A stretch of 64,000 nt of DNA from Acidobacteriota bacterium (lineage in GTDB: Bacteria; Acidobacteriota; Terriglobia; Terriglobales; Acidobacteriaceae). Below, piece after piece: positions 32,800 to 43,100 of this stretch (its first letter is position 1; the number at the start of each line of letters is the position of its first letter). Both the position numbers and the translations under genes were made by a program. The stretch covers positions 336,348-400,347 of the forward strand of contig JAFDVW010000019.1 of assembly GCA_018268755.1 (NCBI GenBank). The letters run 5' to 3'. The notes below the pieces were generated by a model. The model had not been told where the DNA came from and did not search any database. It was given only the letters and a program-made list of their open reading frames with translations.

Positions 32800-34731
32800 A
32801 TGAATTTCGGGGATCACTTGCGAGCGTCGGCCGGGAAAAAGCTGCTGCAGGGCGGGGCGGTAGCTTCTCTCCTCCTGTTGGGGTTTATCGGCTGGCGGGC
32901 AACGCGGGCCCTGCACACCGCCCAGGAGCAGGTGCGGACGGAGCGGGAGATCCGCTTTATCGTGCGCCCGCTTGCGACCAGCACCCGACAGGATTTTGAG
33001 ACTATCAGCTCGCCCGCCGTCTTCTTTCAGGCCGCCCTGTTTCAGGACCACCTGTATATCGCAGGGCCAGCCGGTTTGCAGGAATACGACGCCTCCGGAA
33101 ACTTGTTGCGGCAATATGCCGCCGGGCGGGAGTTGCCGGGATCTCCTCTGGTCGCACTGACCACGGGGGTATTGGCGGACACGCACCAGCCGGAGTTGCT
33201 CATGGCCACGGCGCAGGAAGGAATCGTGGCCTTCAACGGGCGCGACTTCCGGCAAATTTTCCCACAGAGCCCCGAAGCCCGCTCCATCACGTCCATTCTG
33301 CCGACGGCCTCCGGACATCTGCTGATCGGCACTGGCAAACGCGGCGTGCTGCTCTATGACGGCACACAGATTATCCCGCTGCACGCAACGCTGGAAGGGC
33401 TTTCGGTCACGACTTTGGCGGGGACTGACACGGACCTATGGGTAGGCACGCTGGATCGCGGGGTCTTTCACTGGCATGCAGGGGAGACGGAGTCCTTCAG
33501 CGAAGCGCAGGGCCTGCCCGATCCGCAAGTGCAATCGATCGCAGTCTCGGGAGATACCGCCTACGTGGGCACGGTGTTGGGGGTGGCGGTATTTTCGCGG
33601 GGACGATTCGAGCGCAACCTGGCCTCCGGCGTCTTGACCACGGCATTGCTGCCGGCGGGTGACCAACTCTTGATTGGCTCCGAGGACCAAGGGGTACTCC
33701 GGGTGGCCTTGCAGGGCCGCCGTCCCAATGCCTCTTCGCCCACAACGGAACTCGGCGAAGTACGGCAAATTTTCACCTCGGGGAACGATTGGTATGCGCT
33801 GAGCCGAAACGGGCTGTACCGCATGGGCAAGCGCGGAATCGGCTGGCAGAAAGTCCTGCAGCCCCACCCGGGCGTGCTCTCGGACCGCAATATTTCCGCG
33901 CTGGCGACGGACGCTAAAGGGCGGCTCTGGGTAGGGTACTTTGACCGTGGCCTGGACCAACTGGAATTGGAACGAGGGCGCAGCCTCCATGTGGAAAATG
34001 AGCACGTCTTCTGCGTGAATCGCATTCTGCCCAACGCGAAGACCGACGATGTGGATGTGGCGACCGCGAATGGCCTGGTGCGCTTCGATGCCGCGGGGAG
34101 CCAGGCACAAGTGCTGACCCGCGCTGACGGCTTGATCGCCGACCATGTAACCGACGTGGTCCGCTACGAAGACGGTCTGGCCCTGGCCACGCCCGCAGGA
34201 CTGACTTTTCTCGATGCCAGCGGTCCGCACAGCATGTACGCCTTTCATGGCCTGGTCAACAATCACGTCTATGCGCTGGGTGTTTCCGGGGACGAATTGA
34301 TGGCGGGCACGCTGGGAGGAGTTTCCCTGCTCGAAAAGGGCGACGTGCAGGTCAACTACACGACCGCGAACTCGGCATTGAAGCATAACTGGATCACTGC
34401 CGTGGCCAACGCCGGAGACCAGTGGATTGTCGGTACCTACGGCGCGGGGATCTTCGGGCTCGATCGCGGAGGACGCTTTCATCCGCTGGGCCGGAACGAG
34501 GATCGATTTGAGGTCAATCCCAACGCGCTGCTGGTCAGCGACAAGCACATCATTGCCGGAACTCTGGGCCAAGGACTTTATGTGTGCGAGCGCGACGCCG
34601 GCCGCTGCTTTTCCATAAAGTCCGGTCTGCCTTCTGGGAATGTGACGGCCCTGGCCGCGCGGGATGGATATCTGTACGTGGGAACGGACAACGGATTGAC
34701 GCGAATTCTGGAAGAGAAGCTGCACCCATGA
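32800..34731 (+). CDS. Membrane-anchored beta-propeller protein
   Basis: A 643-residue protein with one N-terminal transmembrane segment (about 16-33, LQGGAVASLLLLGFIGW) and a large periplasmic beta-propeller of repeated WVGT/LWVGY/AGTLGG units, like the two-component-regulator propeller (Reg_prop) repeats of hybrid sensors (for example DAKGRLWVGYFDRGLDQLELE). There is no kinase, cyclase or other output domain, so it is a free-standing propeller. It opens the operon and its stop overlaps the next start (ATGA). It may sense or scaffold an envelope ligand. Confidence 0.75.
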   Translation: MNFGDHLRASAGKKLLQGGAVASLLLLGFIGWRATRALHTAQEQVRTEREIRFIVRPLATSTRQDFETISSPAVFFQAALFQDHLYIAGPAGLQEYDASGNLLRQYAAGRELPGSPLVALTTGVLADTHQPELLMATAQEGIVAFNGRDFRQIFPQSPEARSITSILPTASGHLLIGTGKRGVLLYDGTQIIPLHATLEGLSVTTLAGTDTDLWVGTLDRGVFHWHAGETESFSEAQGLPDPQVQSIAVSGDTAYVGTVLGVAVFSRGRFERNLASGVLTTALLPAGDQLLIGSEDQGVLRVALQGRRPNASSPTTELGEVRQIFTSGNDWYALSRNGLYRMGKRGIGWQKVLQPHPGVLSDRNISALATDAKGRLWVGYFDRGLDQLELERGRSLHVENEHVFCVNRILPNAKTDDVDVATANGLVRFDAAGSQAQVLTRADGLIADHVTDVVRYEDGLALATPAGLTFLDASGPHSMYAFHGLVNNHVYALGVSGDELMAGTLGGVSLLEKGDVQVNYTTANSALKHNWITAVANAGDQWIVGTYGAGIFGLDRGGRFHPLGRNEDRFEVNPNALLVSDKHIIAGTLGQGLYVCERDAGRCFSIKSGLPSGNVTALAARDGYLYVGTDNGLTRILEEKLHP

Positions 34732-37100
34732 AAAACCTACTCTGCGTTCTCGCCGCTTGGCTGCTATGGCCGGCGTTGGCCGGCGCCGATGCCGGCATCT
34801 TAATTCCCCGCGACAAATCGCAGCCCGACCCGGCGGTGCTCTCGCTCGAAGAAATGGAGATCAGCGTACGCATCGATAATGGCGACGCCCGGGTTTTTGT
34901 GCGACAAATCTTCTCCAACCACACCAGCAAAATCGAGGAGGGCAACTATATTTTCGCCCTGCCCAGCCGGGCCACGGTCTCCGATTTCGCGGTATGGGAC
35001 GGCCCCACGCGCATTCCCGCCGTCGTGCTGGAACGGAAACGCGCCGAGGAGATTTATACCCAGCTCAAGCAGCAGGCGATCGATCCCGGCCTGCTGCAAA
35101 TGGGCGAGCGCGGCGCCGAGGAAGCGAAACGCAGCGCGGTATTCAGCGCCCGCATTGTGCCAATTCCGCCTTACGGCACCAAGCGCCTGGAGATGGAATA
35201 CCACGAGGCCATACCGGTGGAAAACCTGCAGTCGTACTTCGCCATTCCGCTGCGGCCGGACGCCTATCAGGCACAGAGCGCGCGACGGCTGAAGATCAAT
35301 TTCGAGCTGCATTCGGCACACGCCATCCGCAACTTTCAAGCTTCGGCGAAAAGCTTTCCCCTGGCGGTGGAAACCAGCGACGCTCACTACGTGAAAGGAC
35401 ACTTCGAGGGCGAAAACGTCAACCTGGGCGAGGATTTCGCCGTGACCTACGATCTCGACGGCGCGAAGACGGACAGCGTGCAGGTATTGTCGTATCGCAA
35501 TCCGGTGGGCGCGCAGCCCGCGCCGGGCGAAACTGCGCCGCAGCACAGCACCAACGAGCCGGGGTTCTTTGAGGCGCAAGCTTTACTGGGACTGGGGAAA
35601 TCGGCGTCCAACCCGGCCGCCGCCGGCAGCGCGCCGCGCAACATTGTCGTTCTGTTTGACATCTCCCTTTCCATGCAGTGGGAGAAGCTCGAACGCAGCT
35701 ATCAGGCTCTGGAAACCCTGTTGCGCGGCCTGCACCCCGCCGACAGATTCAATCTGATTCTTTTTAACCAGCAGACGCAGACGTTTCAAGCGGGGCTGGT
35801 TGCGGGTGATGAAACCAATGTGCAGCGGGCGCTCGACTTTGTGCGCAGCAGCCGCCTGCGCGGCGGCACCGATCTGCAGCGGGCTCTCACCGCAGCCTTA
35901 CAACAAAGCAACGGTGCAAGTGGTACGTATCTGGTGGTACTGAGCGACGGCGGGGCAACACGCGGGCCCATCCAGACCAGCAAGCTGGCCGCCTGGTATG
36001 GGGAAGCATGGAAACAACTGCCGGCCACGCAGCGGCCACGCACCTACATTCTCGGAGTGGGCGACGATGCCAATCTGCCGTTGCTGCGCCTGCTGGCCCG
36101 GCAAGACGGGTTGCTCGAGCATGTGCTTTCCAGCGAGCCGCTGGAGTTCAAGCTGAATTCCTTTCTCTCCAAGATCGGGCGCAGTCCTATCGGCCAGTTG
36201 CAGCTGGCGATCGCGCCTGAGTCCTCCGCCGATCTGGTTTACCCATTACAGGATTCTTCTTTTTCGGGATCGATGGCGTCGTGGGTGGGACGCTATCAGA
36301 AACCGCAAAACGGCGTGACCTTCAGCGTGCGCGGCGTGCGGGACGGTGCAGCGCTGGCGGCTTCCCAGAAAGCGGACCTGCCGAGGGAATCTCTGGAACA
36401 CTCGCAACTGCCCAGATTGTGGGCGCGGGCCCGGGTGGATGCCCTGCTCGACAAGATTGCCCGCGAAGGCGAAGACCAGGCGACCATCGACGAGATCATC
36501 CGCCTGGCGCGGCAATACAAGTTCGTCACCCCTTACACCTCGTTTCTGGCGGCGCCGCGCTCACTGCTGCGGCCGCGTGTGATCCGGCCCGGCGACCCGA
36601 TTCTGCGGGTCAAGACCGATGAATCGATCATCGCGGTGACTGCGCTCTTCCCCTTTGGCCTGGTGCAGAAGCTGCGTTATCTCTCCGGCGAGGATATCTG
36701 GCAGACACGCTTCCTGGCCCCCGACGACATGCAGGATGGCACCTACACGGTGCGGCTGGTGCTGCGCGACAAACAGGGCAACACCTACCGGGAAGCCAAG
36801 ACTTTTGTGATCGCCAGCAAGCCCCCGGTGGTGCAGGTGAAGCTGGAGCGCAAACGCTTCCAGCGCGGGCAGGTGATGGACTTGAAGGTCCGCGCCTCGC
36901 AAAATACTCGTACTCTCTTTGCCCGCCTGGAAGGCTCGCCGGCAGCGGAACTCAAATGGGATTCGCGTGCCGGCATGAACACCGGGCAGCTGCTTATTCC
37001 CGAGCAAATGGCACCCGGCTCCTACAAACTCACGGTCACGGCAGAAGATATCGCGCACAACATCGCGACCCAGGAGGTGGCCATTGAAATCCTCCCGTAA
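34728..37100 (+). CDS. VIT and von Willebrand A domain protein
   Basis: A 790-residue exported protein. Signal peptide MKNLLCVLAAWLLWPALAGA, then a VIT domain (about 35-155, QIFSNHTSKIEEGNYIFALP and PYGTKRLEMEYHEAIPVE). A VWA domain runs from about 303, with the MIDAS motif DISLS (Asp311, Ser313, Ser315), RGGTDLQ and VLSDGG. The C-terminal region (about 650-790) is Ig-like, without enzyme motifs. VIT-VWA proteins bind ligands through a metal site and resemble inter-alpha-trypsin-inhibitor heavy chains. Its ATGA overlap with the propeller gene and overlap with the giant TPR gene show tight co-translation. Confidence 0.85.
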   Translation: MKNLLCVLAAWLLWPALAGADAGILIPRDKSQPDPAVLSLEEMEISVRIDNGDARVFVRQIFSNHTSKIEEGNYIFALPSRATVSDFAVWDGPTRIPAVVLERKRAEEIYTQLKQQAIDPGLLQMGERGAEEAKRSAVFSARIVPIPPYGTKRLEMEYHEAIPVENLQSYFAIPLRPDAYQAQSARRLKINFELHSAHAIRNFQASAKSFPLAVETSDAHYVKGHFEGENVNLGEDFAVTYDLDGAKTDSVQVLSYRNPVGAQPAPGETAPQHSTNEPGFFEAQALLGLGKSASNPAAAGSAPRNIVVLFDISLSMQWEKLERSYQALETLLRGLHPADRFNLILFNQQTQTFQAGLVAGDETNVQRALDFVRSSRLRGGTDLQRALTAALQQSNGASGTYLVVLSDGGATRGPIQTSKLAAWYGEAWKQLPATQRPRTYILGVGDDANLPLLRLLARQDGLLEHVLSSEPLEFKLNSFLSKIGRSPIGQLQLAIAPESSADLVYPLQDSSFSGSMASWVGRYQKPQNGVTFSVRGVRDGAALAASQKADLPRESLEHSQLPRLWARARVDALLDKIAREGEDQATIDEIIRLARQYKFVTPYTSFLAAPRSLLRPRVIRPGDPILRVKTDESIIAVTALFPFGLVQKLRYLSGEDIWQTRFLAPDDMQDGTYTVRLVLRDKQGNTYREAKTFVIASKPPVVQVKLERKRFQRGQVMDLKVRASQNTRTLFARLEGSPAAELKWDSRAGMNTGQLLIPEQMAPGSYKLTVTAEDIAHNIATQEVAIEILP

Positions 37101-40100
37101 GTTTTTGACGCAAGGGGTCCTTCGCAAAGCCGCCGGGTATGCCGGCATGGCGGCGGCATTGGTCTTTGGATTGGCCCTGGCCGCGGGCTGGCGCCTCTCC
37201 GCCGAGGGACGGCTGCCGGAGAGCGTGCGAAACCTGGAAGGGGGCAGCGCGATCGAGTCGGCATTTTACCGGCTGATGTCATTGCCGGGAGGCCAGGTGC
37301 TGTTTCGCCGGGCCCCGCGCGAGACGCGTCCCGCCCTGAGCCAGATGGTGCAAGCCCAGCCCCAGACGGCGGAACTCTACTCCCTGCGCGCCATGGAGGA
37401 CGAACAGGCGTTGGACTTCCCCGCCGCCGAAGCTGACTGGAAGCGCTATGCGGAGAATGCGTCCGACAAAACCAGCGCCCAACTGGCGCTGGCGGATTTT
37501 TACCAGCGGCGGCTGCGGCCGGCGGAAGAGATCAAGGCGCTGGCGGTGATTGCCCATGCGGCGGCGGGTCCAGATGAAATTCTGACGCCCGCGACGCAAC
37601 AGCGTTCCTGGCTGGCCTGGGAGCGGATTTTCGGCGTGATCCAGAGGCATGGCCTTCCCCCGGAACAGTCCGTGGCGCAATACAAAGGCTGGCTGGCGCG
37701 CTATCCGCAGGAGCAGACGCTCTATACGCGATTTCTCGAGTACCTGATCGGGCAGAAAGACTACAGCGCGGCGGGGCAGCTGATCGCCGATTACCACCAG
37801 CAGTTCCCCGGCGATGAAATCTTTCCGGTGAAAGCGCAGGCGTTGGTCGAATACCGGCAGGGTTCCGTGCAAGGCGGGCTGGCGGTATATGAGCGGAGCT
37901 TCCAGCCCTTGTGGTCGCCGGAGCTGGTGAAAAGTTATTTCGATCTACTCACGCAGACGCAGAACCTGCGCCGGTTTCTCGATCAGGCGCGGGCTGCGCT
38001 GAATGCCAACCCGGAAGACCTCAACGCCATAGCGCGGGTCTTCTATTACTACCAGCAACAGGGCAAGCTGGACGCCGCGCAGGAAGTGATCGCCGATTTC
38101 CGCGCCCACAAGGAAGCCGCGAAGGCGGCGTGGAAGGGGCAGGAACTGTTTGTCTGCGCGCGCCTGCTGGAAGACATCCATGTATATCCCGAGGCGGCGC
38201 GCTATTACTTCGCCCTTTACAACAGCCAGGGCATGGAGAACGCCCAAGAGATCGCGCTGGCCGGGCTGACCAATTTATTGCTCACGGCGCCGGAATCGCC
38301 CATCCGGCTGGGCACCGGCGAGCTTTCCATGTATCGCGATATCGCCACGCTCGACCCGGGCCCGGGATATCTGAACGGCATTCTTTCCTTGCTGCTGAAT
38401 TCGACGGAACCCGCCATGCAGTATTCGGAAGAAGAACAGCGGGCAGTCCCCTACTTCCATCGGGCGCGGGCCGCGGAGCTGCTGGCGCTGCTGGACACAA
38501 GATTTCCCAACTCGGCGCGGCGGCCGGAGTTGCACGCCAAGCTGCTCGAGTTCTACGCCGGAAATGGCGAGAGCGCGGCTGTCATTCAGGGCGGCAAGGA
38601 ATTTCTGGCCAATTTTCGCAATGCATCGCAGCGCACGGCGGTCGCGCTCCTGATGGCGGACGCCTACGCCCGCACCCGCAAGAACCAGGAAGAGTTTGCC
38701 ATTTACGACTCTGTGCTGCAGGAGTTGGCGGCCAAAGCGCAGAATGTACCCCTCGGAGACGGCACCGTAAGCGATCATGCCCCGGGGGAACCGGCGTCCG
38801 ATGCATCCGAGGGCAACCCGGACACGGCGGACAACGAGAGCAGTACCGCACCTCTTCGCGAAAGCCAGGCCTTCCAGGTCAGCAAGGGCGCGACTCCGGC
38901 CACCAGCGGGCCGCGTTCCGCCGAGTACTCGCGGGTCCTGGAACGATATCTGGCGCGGCTGGTGGAGTTGAAACAAGTTCCGCAGGCGCTGGCCGTGCTG
39001 CGCCAGGAGATGGACCGCAATCCCAACGACCCAGGGCTGTATGAGCGGATCGCGAAATTCCTCGACCAGAACCGCCTGGGCGCGGAGCAGGAAGAGGTGT
39101 ATCGCCGGGCGATGGCCAAGTTTCCCGACAAATCCTGGTATGACAAGCTGGCGCGCTTTTATCTTCGCTATAGCAAGAAAGCCGAATTTGAGAAGCTGAC
39201 CGAGGACGCCATCCGCACCTTCCGCGGCACCGAGCTGGAACAATACTTCGATAACGTATCCAGCGGAAGCCCTGCGCTGTATGTGCGCTTCAATCAGTAT
39301 GCCAACCAACGCTTTCCGCATAATCCGACCTTTGTTCGCAATCTGCTGAACGCCTATCGCTGGAAAGAAACCTATGATCCGGCGGCCTGGGAAGCATTGC
39401 TGCGGCAGCACTGGTTTGAGGACGGCGATCTGCGCAATCAGTTCTTCGAGTACCTGTCGTCAAGCGGCAAACTAGAAATTGAACTGGCGGCGCTGCGAAA
39501 GCAAAATCCCGCCATCGAGAAAAGCCAATGGACCGATCTGGCCCGCGAGAACCCCGCCGCTGGAGAGTATCTGGCGCAGGCCAAGCTGTGGGGCTCGCAT
39601 TTTGAGGAGAGCGCGCCGGTGCTGAAGGCGCTGGCCGAGGAGTACCCGGCGGACTTTGCGCGGGCGCGCACCGCATCTTCGGTCTACCGCTCGCTGGCGT
39701 ATTTTGATCCCGGGAAAACCGAAATCGCCGCCCAACTGGAAGATAATCTCTTGCAGGCCGACCCTGGCAGCAGCGAAATCCTGGCCCGCATCGGCGACAT
39801 TTACGCCGACCGCGACCTGTTCACCAAAGCCGCGCCTTACTGGGACCGCATTCCGCAAACCGCCGCCGGACAAGCCGACACTTATCTGGAAGCGGCCACC
39901 ATTTATTGGGACTACTTCGATTTCGACAACGCGCTGCGCCTGCTGCGCCAGGGACGCCGCCAGTTGCACAACGAAAATCTATATCGCTATGAGGCGGGGG
40001 CGATCTACGAGAACCAACGGGATTATGCCCAAGCCATCGCCGAGTACACCCAGGGCGGGTTGGCGGAGCCACCGGATTCGCAGGCCGAAGCGCGCTTGCT

Positions 40101-43100
40101 CGCGCTGGCCCGCCGCCCCAAATTCCGCGACCTGACCGATCAGGCAACGGCCAAGGCGGCCGCCGCTTCAGGTTCCGGTATGCCTTCGCTGCGTGCGCTC
40201 CGGCTGCGAGTGGCGGTGCTCGAAGCCCAAAACCGGCAACCGGAGTTGGCGAGCTATCTGGACTCGGTAGTGCGCAATGCCACTTCCATGGAACAGGCGG
40301 CGGAAATTGAAAATATCGCGCAGCAGCGTTCCCTGGAAACGGTGCGCCAACATGCCATGGAGAAGCAGGCGGCCTTGACGACGGACCCGGTTGCGCGGAT
40401 GCAGTTAAGTTACGCCCTGGTCCGGTTCTATGAGGGACGCCAGGATTTTGCCTCAGCCCAGCGGGACATCGAAGCTCTCTATCGCGACAACCCTAAAATT
40501 CTCGGCGTGGTGCGTTCCACCGTGGATTTCTATTGGCGGAGAAAGCTGTACCCGCGGGCCATCGAGGTTTTATTGCAGGCGGCGAAGGACGCCCATCCGG
40601 AATTGGGCAAACAATTCCGCTTCGAGGCGGCGCGCAAATCCACCGAGTCGGGGCAATATGGGCAGGCGCGCGAGCTGCTGGCCGGGTTGCTGAAGGACTC
40701 TCCCTACGACGGCCCGTACCTGGCGGCGATGGCGGTGACCTACGCGCAAGCGGGGGACGATCCGGGATTGCGGCAGTTCTATGTCGAGAAGATTGCGTTG
40801 TTCCGCAATGCGCCGTTCTCCGCCGATGAACGCAAAACGCGGATGGCGGCCCTGCGGCGCGGGCTGATTCCGGCCCTCACTCGCATGAAGGACTATCCCG
40901 GCGCGGTCGACCAATATATCGAGCTGCTGAATGCCTTCCCCGAAGATGCGGGCCTGACGGCGGAAGCCGCGTTGTATGCCCAGCGTTACCAGCGCGCAGC
41001 GCAACTGACCGACTTTTACCGCAAGACCGTGGCGCAGTCTCCCCGCGATTATCGCTGGCCCATGGTGCTGGCGCGCATCCAGACCACCCTGGAAGATTTT
41101 CCAGCGGCGATCGACACTTACGCCAAGGCCATCGCCGTGCGTCCCGATCGCACCGAATTGCGCGCGGCCCGGGCCGAGATGGAAGTGCGGCTGCTGCGCT
41201 TTGACGATGCGGCGGCCGACTACGAGCGGCTGTATCAGCTGGCGTACAAAGATCCGCAGTGGATGGAGAAGGTGGCGGAAATCCGCGCCCGCCAGGGCAA
41301 GACGGAGGCCTCCGTCGCGGCCTTGAAAACCGCGCTGATCGAAGGGCGTCCGGAAAATCCTGCCAAGTACTTCGAAGCAGCGCAGCGGCTGGAATCGTGG
41401 GGCATGCTGCCGTCAGCCGCCAGCTTGGCAGAACAAGGAGTGCAAACCGCCGGCGCCGACCTGCTGGCCAAAGGCGAACAGCAAAGCGGAGTCCGGGTCT
41501 ATGTTCGCCTGCTCACCCGCATGCGCCGGCAGGAAAAAGCCTACGCCACGCTTAAAGGCAGCCTGGAGGCGGCCGGAGCCACGCTTCCTGTAGTGGAACA
41601 GCAGATTGCCCAGCAGGGGCTGGCCGGCGTAACCGACCGCGAATGGCGGGAGCGGGTGCGCGAAGGACGCATTGCCACCGCGCGCGAAGGCATGCGTGGG
41701 GCCTTGAGCGAAATGGGCAGCACGGTGGCCAAGTACTTCACGCCGGAAGAGAAATTTGGGTTCGCACAATTTGCCGCCGGCCAACGCGCCGGGATGAACG
41801 GACCGGACACCGAGATGTTCGCCATTCCTCTGGCGCAGAGCGCGGGCCTGACCGATCTGGAAGCGCGCTGGCGCTATGAGTTGCTGAGCGGCGCGCCCAA
41901 CGATCCGCAAACCTTCTCCAAGATGTATGCCCTGATCGACTTGCAGCGCCGCCGGGCGAAGTTCGCCGAGTTGGGTGAGCAGATGGAGAAATTTGCCGTT
42001 AAGGTCAAGACACAGCAGCGGACTCCGGTATGGGTCGCTGCAGCCCACGCCTATCGCTCCGCGGGCGACCCTGCAGGCGAGCTGCGCACCTTGGCCAAAG
42101 TGGCTCTTCCGAGTATGGGGGCCGGCGATCAGCAGCGCTTGCTGGCGCTGCTTTTGGCGCGGCGTCCGCAGGAACTGGTGCAGCGGGGCTCGTACTGGGA
42201 CTTTGCCGGACAAACCGTCGCTGACTTCACCCTGGCGAATGGCGATGCTGCCTTGGCGCATGCCCTGGTGGCGGCGCGAGGGGCGAAGCGTCCGCCGGTA
42301 TGGAACAAATCGTACAACGCCCTGGCTGGCCTCTATTTTTCCGAGAACACGCCGGAAATCCAGAATGCATTTCTTGGCGCGCTGGGCGACGCCACCATTG
42401 CAGAACGGCTCGGCCATCCGGTGGACCGCTCCGAGCAACTGGCCGGCAATGTGTGGTTCTACTACGGGGCGCGTTATGGCGAGTACCTGGGCGTCCTGAA
42501 GAAGGACGGGGCCGAGGATTATTTGCCGGCAGAGCTGGAGCTGAGTCCGGGTTCGGCGTCAGGCTATATCACCGTAGCGGATTACTACGCGGACAAGGGC
42601 GATATGGCGCGCGCCATCACCGACTACCAACATGCGCTGGAGCTCACCCCGCGGCGTCCCGATGTGCTCGACCGGCTGGCGCTGGCTTACTACAAACAAG
42701 ACGCACGGGCCGAGGCCCTGGCCCAGTGGAAGCAAGCGTTGGTGGAACTGACGGCGCAGATGAACAGCGCCCGCGTGCCGGAAAGCTTCTGGGCGGACTT
42801 CGGCCGGGTCTGTGACCACCTGGGCACGCGGAAGTTGTTTGCGGAACTCAAACCGGATGCGGATGCTCTGTTGCGGGCTTATCTGCGCCGCAATGGCAAC
42901 TATCGCTCGAATGCGCTGCTGCACAGCGCCTACAGCGCGATGGGCGATCCGGCGGCGGCAACCTCCTGGGTAAGCAACCTGGCCTCGGCGGCGCAGGACC
43001 CTGCGTCTGTGCTTGCCGACCTGGTGAACATGTCGTGGATCCCCGTGGCCAACCGTGCTCCCCTCTATCAGCGCATTCTCGAGGCCAAGCAGGACGCATG

